Positions 51,937 to 61,339 of a stretch of DNA of 64,000 nucleotides are shown here, one piece after another; positions within the stretch are counted from its first letter, which is position 1; each line of letters opens with the position of its first letter. The position numbers and the translations under genes were made by a program. The notes under the pieces are model-generated. The model saw only the letters and a list, made by a program, of their open reading frames with translations. It was not told the origin of the DNA and made no database searches. Location of the stretch: assembly GCA_019084245.1 (NCBI GenBank), contig JAHRFE010000004.1, positions 62,001 to 126,000 on the forward strand, given 5' to 3'. This stretch comes from Hoeflea sp. (lineage in GTDB: Bacteria > Pseudomonadota > Alphaproteobacteria > Rhizobiales > Rhizobiaceae).

Positions 51937-54900
51937 ACGGTCTGTACTCGAAGATCGAGCGGAACACGCCCGGCGCGATCACTGACAGCGGATTGACCTG
52001 CAGAAGCGGCGATTCGGTCTTGCCTGCAAGCCGGAAGGTGATGCCGAACAATCCCTGATCTCGGCCATTGCCAAGAAGAAGACCGATCACCGGCAATTCC
52101 GCGAACAGCCGGTTGATGCCATAGGCCAGCATCAGGGTTCCGGTCATATCTGTATTGCCCTTTGCATCGCTGACCAGTCCCTGGAACGACGCGCCGATCT
52201 GCGGGCCGCGGATAATCCCATCGCTGATCCGCAGTTCGCCATTTCCCATCAACAATTGGGCATTGGCCACCTCGAAACTCGCCTGCGACACGTTGACATC
52301 GGCCTTGACTGCATCCTTGAGGCTTCGACCGTCCTGCTTGCTCGGCGTCGACACCAGAGATTCAAGCCGCGGTTCACCCACAAGCGTGAAATTCCGCACG
52401 TCGATCGTGCCGCGTCTCAGCGGTCCGTCTTGGCGGTTGAGCCTGATGTTGAGCAGCCCGCCCTGCATCCGGGCGTAAATCCCGGCAAACCTGGCGACGG
52501 CGCCCGCATCACCGCTGGCAACCTCAATGGATTCAATGGCCTTGCCGCCCGAAACCTTCATCACCAGCGCTTGGCCGCTCTTGGTGACGGCCTTGAAATC
52601 GAGAAGATCGATACGCCCGCCCTGCCCCTTGTAGCTGACAGTGCCCGATGACATCCGTTCATCGGAATAGCCGTGGACCGTGTCAACGGCGCCGGACAGC
52701 TCGATCTGCAAGGCCTTCGCATTGTCCGCCGAAGTGGCCGTTTCTTCGGATTTGGCGCGCGCAATCAGCGGGCGCGCATCGATCGCCTTGCCGCCGATCC
52801 TGACCTGGTAGCTTCCGCCCTTGGCGGTGATGTCCACCCTGTAATCATCCCGGGGCGAAAGGGCTACCTGATCGAATGTCGCGGCAGACAATTGCCCTTT
52901 TGAGAGCGTCACCGCGCCACTTGCTTGAAATCCGTCACCGGACAGTTTCAGGTCGGAGAGCTTTGTAACATCGCCCTCGGTCTTCATTGCAAACCTTAAA
53001 CTCGCTGCGATGCCCTTGTCCTTAGTCCAGCCGATTCCCGGAACGGTGAGTTTCGCCGGCTTGAGGTCGAGCGTAACGATCTGCCGGCCGTTGGCTTCGG
53101 CCTTCAGGACAAACCCCACCGGTCCGGATATCAATTCGCCGGTGCCGGGGGCCATCTTCTCGCGTGCTTCGGGGCTGAGCGTTCCCGACAGTTCCCGCGC
53201 TGCGGTGACGGCCGAGCCGCCGACCGGCTGCAGCACATCGAGCGTCATCCTGGCCCCGTCCACAAGGGCATCAGCCTTGAGTTCGGCCCGGTCCGGCGTG
53301 ACATAAAGGCTGCCATCCATATCCGTCAGCATCCGGCCCTCGACCGGCCTGGCGATATCGACGCCGGTCATCTTGAGGTCAACGGTCCAGTCCGGCGGTG
53401 GCGGCGACTGCCCGGCGATGAGACCGAAGCGCGCCGTGACGACCGAGGAAATCTCTCCGCTGAGGTCTGCCGCCTCAAAACCAATCTGTTCCAGAGCATT
53501 GATCGGACGGTAGCTGATCAACTCCGCGACCGCATCGGCATTGCCGCTGACCGACATGACCAGATCCGCCATCAAGGGCTGCTTGTCGGCCGCGGGAATC
53601 GAAAAACTCGCATCCGTCACGTCGACGGTCCGTCCGGTCGGAAAGAAAGCGGTTGCGGAATCGATGGTCAAACTGACATTTGATCCTCTCAGGCGCATGT
53701 GGCCTTTGGTGTCACGCAGAGGCGGAATATCGCCTGCCACATTCATGCGCGCGCGCTCGACATCAAAATCGATCTGCAACTGGTTTTCGTCAAAACTGGC
53801 GTCACCGGTCGGCGTGTAATGGCCGGAAGGCACCGCCAGTTGGATGCGCCCATTGCTCACGATGCCGCCGTAGAGATTGTCGAGCACCCAGTTTCGGGCC
53901 ATCTTGCCGACCCAGTAAGGCCAGAACTGCTTGACCGCGGCCAGCGACATTCGCGGTACCCGGGCCACAAGGTTTATCTCCGGCGAAATGCCTTCGACGA
54001 AACGCCACGACGCCGATCCGTAGAGGTCGCCCTGGGGCGTGGCCAATGCCAGTTCCTCCGCCACCAGAAACCGCTCTGCGGCGTCAAAGCGACCAAACGC
54101 CTTTCCGTCAAACGGGATCGGCGCCTCGTCGGAATCACCCGGCGCGGCGAGGCCTTCCTTGACCACGAAGTCAAAGGCGATGCCGGCGCCCTCGATGTCG
54201 TCGATCCTGTCGGCGTCGATCAGTCCGCCGGTAAACGGCAGAACCGTTTCGCCTATACGGATGACCGACGGCGTGATCTCAAGCTTGTTCTGGGCCGGCA
54301 TGTAAACCAGACGAATGCGGGCGTCGCGCAGGGCCGCTTGTGTGCCGCCCATGGTGATAGTGCCATCAAGCGCGCTCAGATTGACCGACAGGGTCGCCTG
54401 TTTGCCGGCTATGCCGCGCGAGGCTCTGAAGGAGATCGCCAGCGGCGTCGACACGCCGTTTTGACGATCAGCAACCTCTCCCGTGGCAAACTCCAGGACA
54501 AAACCCTCGATCTTCGCGGTGATTTCCGATAGACCGGTGTCGTGGACCGGCCCCTTTGCTGTGGCTTCGACCGAAATCGACTGTCCGGCGCGCACCAGTT
54601 CCGCGTCAATTTCATAGTTCAGTCCGTCAATCCTGCGTACTTCGGCATTGGCGATCTCGATGTTCTCTCCGGTTCCAGCTATGGTAATGTCGGAAAAGCG
54701 GAATGCCCCGGCCTCGACCGCGTCGATCTGCCCCGCCACACGGTTGAGAGCCAGAAACATCTCTTCGATCATCGCGCCCGTGGCATCCACCCGGAAACTG
54801 GCAAGATCGGTGAGGTTGAAACCATTGCTTTCTGGCGCCGTGAATCCGACGCCCGCGATATCGACGGACTTGACCGATATCTCTCCCGAAAGCAGCGCCA

Positions 54901-55318
54901 GGGGATTCAATCCGATCAGGACGCTTTTGACATAATTGGCGTCCGATGAGCCGTCCCGCCGTTCAACCGAGACGTCGCGTGCCTCAAGCGCAAGATGTCC
55001 GCGCCGCGTCAATCGGAGCACCGCGGAGCTCAGTTCCGCCCGGTTTGCAGGCCCAACCGCCTGAGCCAGCGCACGCTGCGCCCTGTCCCGGACGAAACCA
55101 TCGGCCATCCCGGCTTCCAGCGCCGCCAGCAACCCGCCGCTCATCAGCGCCAGCACCAGTAGGGAACCCAGAACCCAGCGCAGCATCGAGACATGCCAGC
55201 GCCGCGGATGATGGCCCCGCACCAGGATCTGGCCTTCGGCAGTGGCTGACGGATACTCATGCAGCGCGACAATGTCACGTTTTCTGAATTGAACCTTGTC
55301 TGTCGGTTGATCCGGCAT
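51935..55318 (-). CDS. AsmA/YhdP-like large membrane-anchored protein
   Basis: A 1127-residue protein with an N-terminal transmembrane anchor (about residues 45-70, WVLGSLLVLALMSGG) and a long, repetitive beta-rich periplasmic part in which glycine and charged residues recur, ending in a conserved C-terminal GVTFRLAGKTE-like region (GITFRLAGKTESPLLQVN PLSVIAPG). This is the AsmA/YhdP/DUF3971 type, bridging inner and outer membranes and helping phospholipid transport to the outer membrane. Transcribed divergently from bcp. Length is at the large end of the family. Confidence 0.85.
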   Translation of the reverse strand: MPDQPTDKVQFRKRDIVALHEYPSATAEGQILVRGHHPRRWHVSMLRWVLGSLLVLALMSGGLLAALEAGMADGFVRDRAQRALAQAVGPANRAELSSAVLRLTRRGHLALEARDVSVERRDGSSDANYVKSVLIGLNPLALLSGEISVKSVDIAGVGFTAPESNGFNLTDLASFRVDATGAMIEEMFLALNRVAGQIDAVEAGAFRFSDITIAGTGENIEIANAEVRRIDGLNYEIDAELVRAGQSISVEATAKGPVHDTGLSEITAKIEGFVLEFATGEVADRQNGVSTPLAISFRASRGIAGKQATLSVNLSALDGTITMGGTQAALRDARIRLVYMPAQNKLEITPSVIRIGETVLPFTGGLIDADRIDDIEGAGIAFDFVVKEGLAAPGDSDEAPIPFDGKAFGRFDAAERFLVAEELALATPQGDLYGSASWRFVEGISPEINLVARVPRMSLAAVKQFWPYWVGKMARNWVLDNLYGGIVSNGRIQLAVPSGHYTPTGDASFDENQLQIDFDVERARMNVAGDIPPLRDTKGHMRLRGSNVSLTIDSATAFFPTGRTVDVTDASFSIPAADKQPLMADLVMSVSGNADAVAELISYRPINALEQIGFEAADLSGEISSVVTARFGLIAGQSPPPPDWTVDLKMTGVDIARPVEGRMLTDMDGSLYVTPDRAELKADALVDGARMTLDVLQPVGGSAVTAARELSGTLSPEAREKMAPGTGELISGPVGFVLKAEANGRQIVTLDLKPAKLTVPGIGWTKDKGIAASLRFAMKTEGDVTKLSDLKLSGDGFQASGAVTLSKGQLSAATFDQVALSPRDDYRVDITAKGGSYQVRIGGKAIDARPLIARAKSEETATSADNAKALQIELSGAVDTVHGYSDERMSSGTVSYKGQGGRIDLLDFKAVTKSGQALVMKVSGGKAIESIEVASGDAGAVARFAGIYARMQGGLLNIRLNRQDGPLRRGTIDVRNFTLVGEPRLESLVSTPSKQDGRSLKDAVKADVNVSQASFEVANAQLLMGNGELRISDGIIRGPQIGASFQGLVSDAKGNTDMTGTLMLAYGINRLFAELPVIGLLLGNGRDQGLFGITFRLAGKTESPLLQVNPLSVIAPGVFRSIFEYRP

Positions 55319-55442
55319 GAGGGTGCGATGGTCCGCTTTCTTTTTGGGTGATTCTGTTGGACTGTTGCGCTTGCGTTTATATATCGCCTCGGGACAGGGT
55401 CACCTGCAAAACAATTCCATTGAACGGCGAAAGGTTTTCATG

Positions 55443-55910
55443 ATGAGTGAAGTTGGCGAAGGCATGACAGCCCCGGATTTTGATCTGCCACGCGATGGCG
55501 GCGGAAACGTGTCGCTGGCCGGTCTGGCTGGCAAGATTGTCGTGCTATATTTCTACCCCAAGGACGACACCAGCGGCTGCACGGTCGAGGCCGTTGATTT
55601 TACCGCTCTCTCCGATGAGTTCGCCAAGGCGGGCGCCGTGGTGGTCGGCATGTCGCCCGATCCGGTCAAGGCCCATGACAAGTTCATCGCCAAGCACAAT
55701 CTCGGCGTCATCCTCGCCTCCGACGAGGACAAGTCGGCTCTCGAGGCCTATGGCGTCTGGAAGGAAAAGAGCATGTACGGGCGCACCTACATGGGCGTCG
55801 AGCGCTCCACCTTCCTCATCGGCACGGACGGCAAGATTGCCAGGGTCTGGCGCAAGGTGAAGGTTCCGGGCCACGCCAAGGACGTGCTCGACGCCGTGAA
55901 GGCACTGTGA
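55443..55910 (+). CDS. bcp: Thioredoxin-dependent peroxiredoxin (Bcp/PrxQ type)
   Basis: A 155-residue peroxiredoxin, with the peroxidatic Cys in YPKDDTSGCTVEAVDF and the late GVERSTFLIG. The resolving Cys at +5, present in many Bcp proteins, is absent here (GCTVEAVDF), so it likely works as a 1-Cys enzyme. It reduces hydroperoxides with thiol donors. The ATG at 55443 has AAAGG eight bases upstream; an ATG directly before it (55440) is an alternative. The ferritin-like gene follows by 10 bases. Confidence 0.9.
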   Translation: MSEVGEGMTAPDFDLPRDGGGNVSLAGLAGKIVVLYFYPKDDTSGCTVEAVDFTALSDEFAKAGAVVVGMSPDPVKAHDKFIAKHNLGVILASDEDKSALEAYGVWKEKSMYGRTYMGVERSTFLIGTDGKIARVWRKVKVPGHAKDVLDAVKAL

Positions 55911-55920
55911 GATCAGGCTG

Positions 55921-56748
55921 GTGAGCAGTGACCAGCCGGTTCTTTCCCTACGCGACGGGGCGGCGCGGGCCATTCTCGCCGAGGACCTCGACGTCAAGAC
56001 CGCGCTTGCCCAGGATGTCGCCACCCGCTGGCATGCGCGACGGCTGTCGCTGCGCTCGCCTCTCGACACGCTGCCGCCGCTCAGGCCCGGCCGCCCGGAA
56101 AGACCCGAGCTTGTCTCGCCCACGCAGGTCAAGCGCCGCTCGCTGCATTCGCCGCACGGGCGGATCGCGCTTCTGCACGCCATAGCCCATATCGAACTCA
56201 ACGCAACCGATCTGGCGCTGGATATCGTCGCACGGTTCGCCGCGGCTCCCATGCCGCAGAGCTTCTTCGACGGCTGGATGCAGGTTGCCTTCGAAGAAGC
56301 CAAGCATTTCAACATGGTGCGTGAACGTCTTCGTGCGCTGGGTGCGGATTACGGCGACGTCCCCGCCCATGACGGGTTGTGGCAGGCGGCCCACGACACC
56401 CGCAACGACCTGACCGCGCGGCTCGCCGTGGTGCCGCTCATCCTCGAAGCGAGGGGCCTCGATGTGACGCCATCGCTCAGGGCCAAGATGCGCGAGGCGG
56501 GCGATGAGGAAAGCGCCGCGGTTCTCGACGTGATCTATGAGGACGAGAAGAAACATGTGGCGATCGGCGCCAAATGGTTCCGCTTCCTCTGCGCCCGCGA
56601 AGGCAAGGATGCGGCGCAGACCTTCCGGCTTCTGGTGCGGGCCAATTTCCGCGGCGCGCCAAAACCGCCCTTCAACGACCTTGCCCGCGCAGCAGCCGGC
56701 CTCACGCCCACATTCTACCGCGCATTGTCCAGCCAGAGCATGTCCTGA
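55921..56748 (+). CDS. DUF455 ferritin-like di-metal protein
   Basis: A 275-residue ferritin-like helical protein. Metal-ligand motifs appear in order: HAIAHIELNA, AFEEAKHF and EDEKKHVAIG, giving the four carboxylates and two His of a di-iron or di-manganese site. The start is a GTG at 55921, close behind bcp. Members of this family are uncharacterised; links to radical generation or metal storage are only inferred. Conserved order bcp then DUF455 is seen in rhizobial relatives as I recall it. Confidence 0.85.
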   Translation: MSSDQPVLSLRDGAARAILAEDLDVKTALAQDVATRWHARRLSLRSPLDTLPPLRPGRPERPELVSPTQVKRRSLHSPHGRIALLHAIAHIELNATDLALDIVARFAAAPMPQSFFDGWMQVAFEEAKHFNMVRERLRALGADYGDVPAHDGLWQAAHDTRNDLTARLAVVPLILEARGLDVTPSLRAKMREAGDEESAAVLDVIYEDEKKHVAIGAKWFRFLCAREGKDAAQTFRLLVRANFRGAPKPPFNDLARAAAGLTPTFYRALSSQSMS

Positions 56749-56858
56749 AGCGCCACAATCGGCATTTCGCGATCCGGGCTCAAATGTTTGTTAACCTTAA
56801 CAGGGTGTAATCAACCTCGATCAATCAACGGCAAACCGTTCTGACGAGGATTTATTCA

Positions 56859-58160
56859 GTGTCGCAGAGGCAGGACAGCCGCGTATTTGGCAAACGGCCA
56901 AAACGTTCCCACACCATCATCTTCGCCAGTGGCGACACCATTCGGCACATGACGATCCGGCCCTGGATCGCGGGCCTTTGCATGTCCGTGCTCGGCGTCA
57001 TGGCCATCGGCTATCTGGCCGCGACTTCCTATCTCGTGTTGCGTGACGACCTGATCGGCGCCTCGATGGCGCGCCAGGCCCGCATGCAGCACGCTTACGA
57101 GGACCGCATCGCCGCATTGCGCTCTCAAGTCGACCGGGTCACCAGCCGGCAATTGCTCGATCAGCAGTTGATGGAGCAAAAGGTGGCGGAACTTATTGCC
57201 CGGCAGGATGCGCTGACCAACCGCCACGGCAAGCTCGGCCCGCTTCTCGACCGGGTCGGCGGCATTCCGGCAGAAATTCCGATACCGATTGAAAATCCGA
57301 AAAAACAGGCAGGCCTTGGCTCAAGCTCCGCCAAGACCCAGCGCCTGGCCGCCCTCGCCGCACAGCCCGAAGCCCTGGCAGACCCGGTCCGGTTGACCGC
57401 AAATCCTCTCGCTTACGTGGCCCCGACAGGAACGGGCGCCGGGGAATCTGTCAGCGAAAAGGCTGACCGGGTCTTCTCGACCGTCACCCTGTCGCTCAAA
57501 TCCATTGAACGCGAACAGATTGAAAAGATGCAAGGGCTGGCGATCGACGCCTTCGAGACCGCATCCGAGATCGACGAGATCATCCAGTCCGCAGGGCTTC
57601 CGGCGGCGGCCGTCGATGACAGCGCGATCGGCGGTCCCTTCGTTCGCCCCAACGATCCCAATGCCTTTGAATCGACGCTCGATGACCTCGATCAGGCGCT
57701 TGATCGCCTCGACACGGTCAGGCGCCATGCCCGCAAGCTGCCGATCGGGATCCCGGCTCCAGGCCAGCAGATCACCTCGAAATTCGGCAATCGCCGGGAT
57801 CCGTTTCTGGGCCGGCTGGCCTTTCACGGCGGCATCGATTTTCGCGCGCCCACCGGAACGCCGATCCACAGTTCGGGATCCGGCGTCGTCACCCATGCTG
57901 GCCGCAATGGCGGCTACGGCAAGATGGTCGAGATCGACCACGGCAACGGCATCACCACCCGCTATGCCCATCTCTCCCGCGTAGAGGTCCGCGAAGGCGA
58001 TCACGTGGCCATGGGCGCCCCGATCGGCAAGGCGGGCTCGACCGGCCGCTCCACCGGCCCTCACCTGCATTATGAAGTCCGCCGCAACGGCGATGCTATC
58101 GACCCGATGCATTATCTCAAGGCGGCCCGGAAGCTGCAGCCGCTGCTGGTGGCCGATTGA
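56859..58160 (+). CDS. M23 family peptidoglycan endopeptidase
   Basis: A 433-residue membrane-anchored peptidase with one N-terminal transmembrane helix (about residues 34-58), a coiled-coil stretch (residues 70-120, RIAALRSQVDR) and a C-terminal LytM domain (AFHGGIDFRAPTGTPI, RYAHLSRVEV, GPHLHYEVR). The zinc ligands His/Asp (HGGID) and the HLH His are all present, so it should be active. Start is a GTG at 56859 with GACGAGG upstream. Such enzymes cleave peptidoglycan cross-links during cell growth. Confidence 0.9.
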   Translation: MSQRQDSRVFGKRPKRSHTIIFASGDTIRHMTIRPWIAGLCMSVLGVMAIGYLAATSYLVLRDDLIGASMARQARMQHAYEDRIAALRSQVDRVTSRQLLDQQLMEQKVAELIARQDALTNRHGKLGPLLDRVGGIPAEIPIPIENPKKQAGLGSSSAKTQRLAALAAQPEALADPVRLTANPLAYVAPTGTGAGESVSEKADRVFSTVTLSLKSIEREQIEKMQGLAIDAFETASEIDEIIQSAGLPAAAVDDSAIGGPFVRPNDPNAFESTLDDLDQALDRLDTVRRHARKLPIGIPAPGQQITSKFGNRRDPFLGRLAFHGGIDFRAPTGTPIHSSGSGVVTHAGRNGGYGKMVEIDHGNGITTRYAHLSRVEVREGDHVAMGAPIGKAGSTGRSTGPHLHYEVRRNGDAIDPMHYLKAARKLQPLLVAD

Positions 58161-58203
58161 TTGCCCGGCTCTGCCGGCCGCCATTCACCCAAATGAATCC
58201 ATG

Positions 58204-58230
58204 AAAAAGGGGCCGCATCCGCGCGGCCCC
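58204..58230 (-). terminator. Intrinsic terminator of fasciclin gene
   Basis: Stem GGGGCCGC (58209-58216) / GCGGCCCC (58223-58230) with a 6-base loop; the plus-strand A-run at 58204-58208 gives a TTTTT tract after the hairpin for minus-strand transcripts. It lies between the convergent M23 peptidase and fasciclin genes. Confidence 0.8.
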
Positions 58231-58264
58231 CAACTTCGATCTAGGCGCTCGGGCCGAGTTTGAT

Positions 58265-58762
58265 TTACAGCACGCCTTCCGGCACCAGAACCTTGTCAAT
58301 CACGTGAATCACGCCATTGGAGGTTTCGATGTCGGCAGTCACCACCTTGGCATCATTGACCATGGCGCCATTGTCGAGATCGATCGTCACCGTCGAACCC
58401 TGTACGGTGGCAGGCGTGGAATCATCAACCAGATCGGTCGACATCACCTTGCCCGCAACCACGTGATAGGTGAGAACGGCGACCAGCTTGTCCTTGTTTT
58501 CCGGCTTGAGCAGATCTTCCACTGTGGTTCCAAGCGCTGCGAAAGCCTCGTCGGTCGGTGCGAATACGGTGAAAGGTCCCTCACCCTTCAAGGTTTCCAC
58601 CAGACCTGCGGCCTGCACCGCAGCCACCAGCGTGTCGAAACCGTCGGCCTCGACGGCCGTGTCGACGATATCCTTGGCGCCGGAATGCGAAGCGGCCATG
58701 GCCGACCCGCCTGCGATGCCGATCGCGATGAAGGCTGCTGCGATTGTCTTGATCAGTTTCAT
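58265..58762 (-). CDS. Exported fasciclin (FAS1) domain protein
   Basis: A 165-residue protein with a Sec signal peptide ([15 protein letters not shown], cleavage near AMAASH) and one FAS1 domain: [33 protein letters not shown] and the conserved YHVVAG, ending in [16 protein letters not shown]1 proteins mediate adhesion or matrix interactions; in rhizobia similar secreted proteins are linked to surface attachment. Monocistronic with its own terminator; the 58763-59058 region upstream is a divergent promoter area shared with the helicase gene. Confidence 0.9.
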   Translation of the reverse strand: MKLIKTIAAAFIAIGIAGGSAMAASHSGAKDIVDTAVEADGFDTLVAAVQAAGLVETLKGEGPFTVFAPTDEAFAALGTTVEDLLKPENKDKLVAVLTYHVVAGKVMSTDLVDDSTPATVQGSTVTIDLDNGAMVNDAKVVTADIETSNGVIHVIDKVLVPEGVL

Positions 58763-59058
58763 AAATGTAACTCCCTTGTGAGCTTTGAATGCCCCCTGCG
58801 CCTCCTTTCACGAAGATCGGGCCCCGGTGGTTCACTGCATCGCAACATGATTGAGGGTTAAAGTGTTGTGCCAGTTTTCTCAGTTCCTCGGCCTTGATTT
58901 TTTTGGTCCGTGCCTATGCCGACGCGCGGCAAGGCGGCGCAATTCCGGGCTTTTCCTTGACTTAATGCACTGCAGCGACTAAGCGGAGCACATTGGGTTC
59001 GCGCTCAGGGCGCGCGCCCGCGCATCGTCGCAAACTCCGAAACGGAAAACGCTCTCAA

Positions 59059-60651
59059 TTGACCACTTTTGCTGATCTTGGCTTAAGCCAAAAAGTACTG
59101 TCCGCCGTCACCGACGCCGGCTACACGACGCCAACCCCGATCCAGGAAGGCGCAATCCCCCCCGCGCTCGAACGGCGCGACATTCTGGGCATCGCCCAGA
59201 CCGGAACGGGCAAGACGGCGGGCTTCGTGCTGCCGATGCTGACCATGCTGGAACGGGGCCGGGCCCGGGCGCGCATGCCGCGCACCCTCATCCTTGAACC
59301 GACGCGCGAACTCGCGGCGCAGGTTCACGAGAATTTCGAGAAATACGGCAAGAATCACCGCCTCAACATCGTGCTGCTGATCGGCGGCGTCTCGTTTGAC
59401 GAGCAGGATCGCAAGCTCGAGCGCGGCGCAGATGTGCTGATCGCCACGCCTGGCCGCCTGCTCGACCACACCGAACGCGGCAAGCTGCTGATGACCGGCG
59501 TCGAGATCCTGGTCATCGACGAAGCCGACCGGATGCTCGACATGGGCTTCATTCCCGACATCGAACGCATCGTCAAATTCATTCCCTTTACCCGCCAGAC
59601 GCTGTTTTTCTCGGCCACAATGCCGCCGGAAATCCAGAAGCTCGCCGACACCTTCCTGCAGAACCCGGTCCGCATCGAGGTGGCCCCGCCGTCATCGACC
59701 GCAGCCACGGTGGTCCAGAGGCTTGTTGCCTGCGGCGGCAAGGATTTCGAAAAACGCGAACGCCTGCGCGATCTGATCCGCAGCCAGACGGAACTCACCA
59801 ACGCCATCATCTTCTGCAATCGCAAGAAGGATGTGGCCGAGCTTTACAAATCTCTCGAAAAGCACGGCTTCTCGGTCGGCGCCCTGCATGGCGACATGGA
59901 TCAGCGCTCGCGCACCAACATGCTGCAGGGTTTCAAGGACAACGAGATCACGCTGCTGGTGGCCTCCGATGTCGCCGCCCGCGGGCTCGACATTCCGGCC
60001 GTCAGCCATGTCTTCAATTTCGATGTGCCGATCCATGCCGAGGACTATGTCCACCGCATCGGCCGCACCGGCCGCGCGGGCCGCGCCGGCGCATCCTTCA
60101 CAATGGTCACCCGCCGCGACGCCAAATATGTTGACGCCATCACCAAGCTGATCGACCGCGAGATCGAATGGCTCGACGGCAAGGACGCCATCAATGCGTC
60201 CTCTGATGAGAGTGACGACAAGCCCGGGCGCGGCCGTCGCACGGACAGCAAGGGCACCGCGCGCCGCTCCGGTCGTGACGACAAGCGCCCCCGCGGCGAA
60301 AAGCCCGCGCCGGTTGCCGCAGAGGAAACCATCGCGGATATCGCGGCAAGCGCCGACCCTGTCGAGACAGCTGCCAAGCCGGCTCACAATCGCGAAGAGC
60401 GTCAGCCGCGCGATGAGCGCCCTGCGCGTCAGGACCGTGAAGAGCGCCAGCCGAAGCCGGCCCGCGAAGAGCGCCCTGCGCGTCAGGAGCGCGAGGAACG
60501 CCAGCCGCGTCAGCGCGCGCCCGAGCCGGCCAATGCCAATGATGACCGCAACCGGGGTCGCAGCCGCCATGGCCGCGACAATGACGATCGCGAAAATACG
60601 CCCGTCGGCTTCGGCGACGAGATCCCCGCCTTCATGATGATCGGCAGCTAA
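59059..60651 (+). CDS. DEAD-box RNA helicase (RhlE type)
   Basis: A 530-residue DEAD-box helicase from a TTG start at 59059 (TTFADLGLSQKVLSA), preferred over an upstream open stretch with no family match. Motifs: Q (TPTPIQEGAI), I (AQTGTGKT), DEAD (VIDEADRMLD), SAT (FSATMPPE), V-VI (ASDVAARGLD, HRIGRTGRAGR). A long basic C-terminal tail has imperfect tandem repeats of the type REERPARQ, presumably an RNA-binding extension. It remodels structured RNA, probably in ribosome assembly or cold response. A terminator follows. Confidence 0.9.
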   Translation: MTTFADLGLSQKVLSAVTDAGYTTPTPIQEGAIPPALERRDILGIAQTGTGKTAGFVLPMLTMLERGRARARMPRTLILEPTRELAAQVHENFEKYGKNHRLNIVLLIGGVSFDEQDRKLERGADVLIATPGRLLDHTERGKLLMTGVEILVIDEADRMLDMGFIPDIERIVKFIPFTRQTLFFSATMPPEIQKLADTFLQNPVRIEVAPPSSTAATVVQRLVACGGKDFEKRERLRDLIRSQTELTNAIIFCNRKKDVAELYKSLEKHGFSVGALHGDMDQRSRTNMLQGFKDNEITLLVASDVAARGLDIPAVSHVFNFDVPIHAEDYVHRIGRTGRAGRAGASFTMVTRRDAKYVDAITKLIDREIEWLDGKDAINASSDESDDKPGRGRRTDSKGTARRSGRDDKRPRGEKPAPVAAEETIADIAASADPVETAAKPAHNREERQPRDERPARQDREERQPKPAREERPARQEREERQPRQRAPEPANANDDRNRGRSRHGRDNDDRENTPVGFGDEIPAFMMIGS

Positions 60652-60677
60652 GGCCGCCGAAACGCTGAACAGATCAG

Positions 60678-60706
60678 GCCGCCGGCAGAGATGCCGGCGG
60701 CTTTTT
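60678..60706 (+). terminator. Intrinsic terminator of helicase gene
   Basis: Perfect 10-bp stem GCCGCCGGCA (60678-60687) / TGCCGGCGGC (60692-60701), GAGA loop and a TTTTT tract. Confidence 0.9.
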
Positions 60707-60756
60707 CATGCGCAGCCTCCTGCCTCGGCCACCGCCCCGGGGAAGCGAGGAAACGG

Positions 60757-61080
60757 CTACTTCTTCGCCCTCAGCGCCGCCTCCCAGGCAAGCCGGACCC
60801 AGTACGCCAGCTCGTCGGGCTCATCCAGCGCCGTTTCGGGAATGGACCAGTAGGGCATTGCCACAGGCCCGGCCCGCGCCTTGCCCTCATAGACCCACTG
60901 CCGGGCGCCCGCCTCCCTGAAGGCCGGTGCGCTCTCGGCATCCGCCTTGAGCAGGATCTCGCCATCCACCTCCAGCGCCAGGATCTTGCCCTGGTGATAG
61001 ATGCCCTTGCCGCCAAACATACGCTTGATCGTCACCTCGCCCAGGCTGTCGAACATCTCGCGGATCAGCTCATTGTCCAT
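60757..61080 (-). CDS. TfoX/Sxy N-terminal domain protein
   Basis: A 107-residue protein with the TfoX N-terminal signature (FDSLGEVTIKRMFGGKGIYH, then LALEVDGEILLKAD). In enteric and Vibrio relatives this domain is part of competence regulators; stand-alone rhizobial versions are uncharacterised. ATG at 61080 has GGGAGGG upstream; a longer frame up to 61323 would cover the opposite-strand DUF2256 gene. Confidence 0.85.
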   Translation of the reverse strand: MDNELIREMFDSLGEVTIKRMFGGKGIYHQGKILALEVDGEILLKADAESAPAFREAGARQWVYEGKARAGPVAMPYWSIPETALDEPDELAYWVRLAWEAALRAKK

Positions 61081-61178
61081 CTGGCCCTCCCTGGCAGGCA
61101 CAGCGCGCCAATAGCGTGCGCGGCGGCAATTCCGTCGTCCGCGCTTGCCGCCCATCCGGCGCGCGCCATATCTTGCCC

Positions 61179-61339
61179 ATGCCGAAACATGTTGCCAAAT
61201 CCGATCTCGCTCAGAAGAGCTGCACCCACTGCAACCGCCCCTTCGCCTGGCGGCGCAAATGGCGCGGGTCTGGGACGAGGTCAAGTACTGCTCCGACCGG
61301 TGCCGCACCGAAGCCCGGCGCAAACCGGCGGCAGGTTAG
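61179..61339 (+). pseudogene. DUF2256 small zinc-ribbon-like protein, frameshifted
   Basis: The N-terminal half MPKHVAKSDLAQKSCTHCNR is in one frame and the C-terminal half ARVWDEVKYCSDRCRTEARR is in another, with the join after W at 61260-61262. Restoring one G (AAATGGG rather than AAATGG) joins them into a normal 53-residue DUF2256 protein with its CxxC...CSDRC cysteines. Either a real one-base deletion or a sequencing/assembly error. It overlaps the end of the MoeA/MobA-like gene on the other strand by 4 bases. Confidence 0.8.

Noticed and set aside
60390-60525. Repetitive DNA at the helicase 3' end as a CRISPR-like or tandem repeat locus
   Set aside because: It is an in-frame, imperfect coding repeat (REERPARQ-type basic tail) common in RhlE-type helicases, not a non-coding array.
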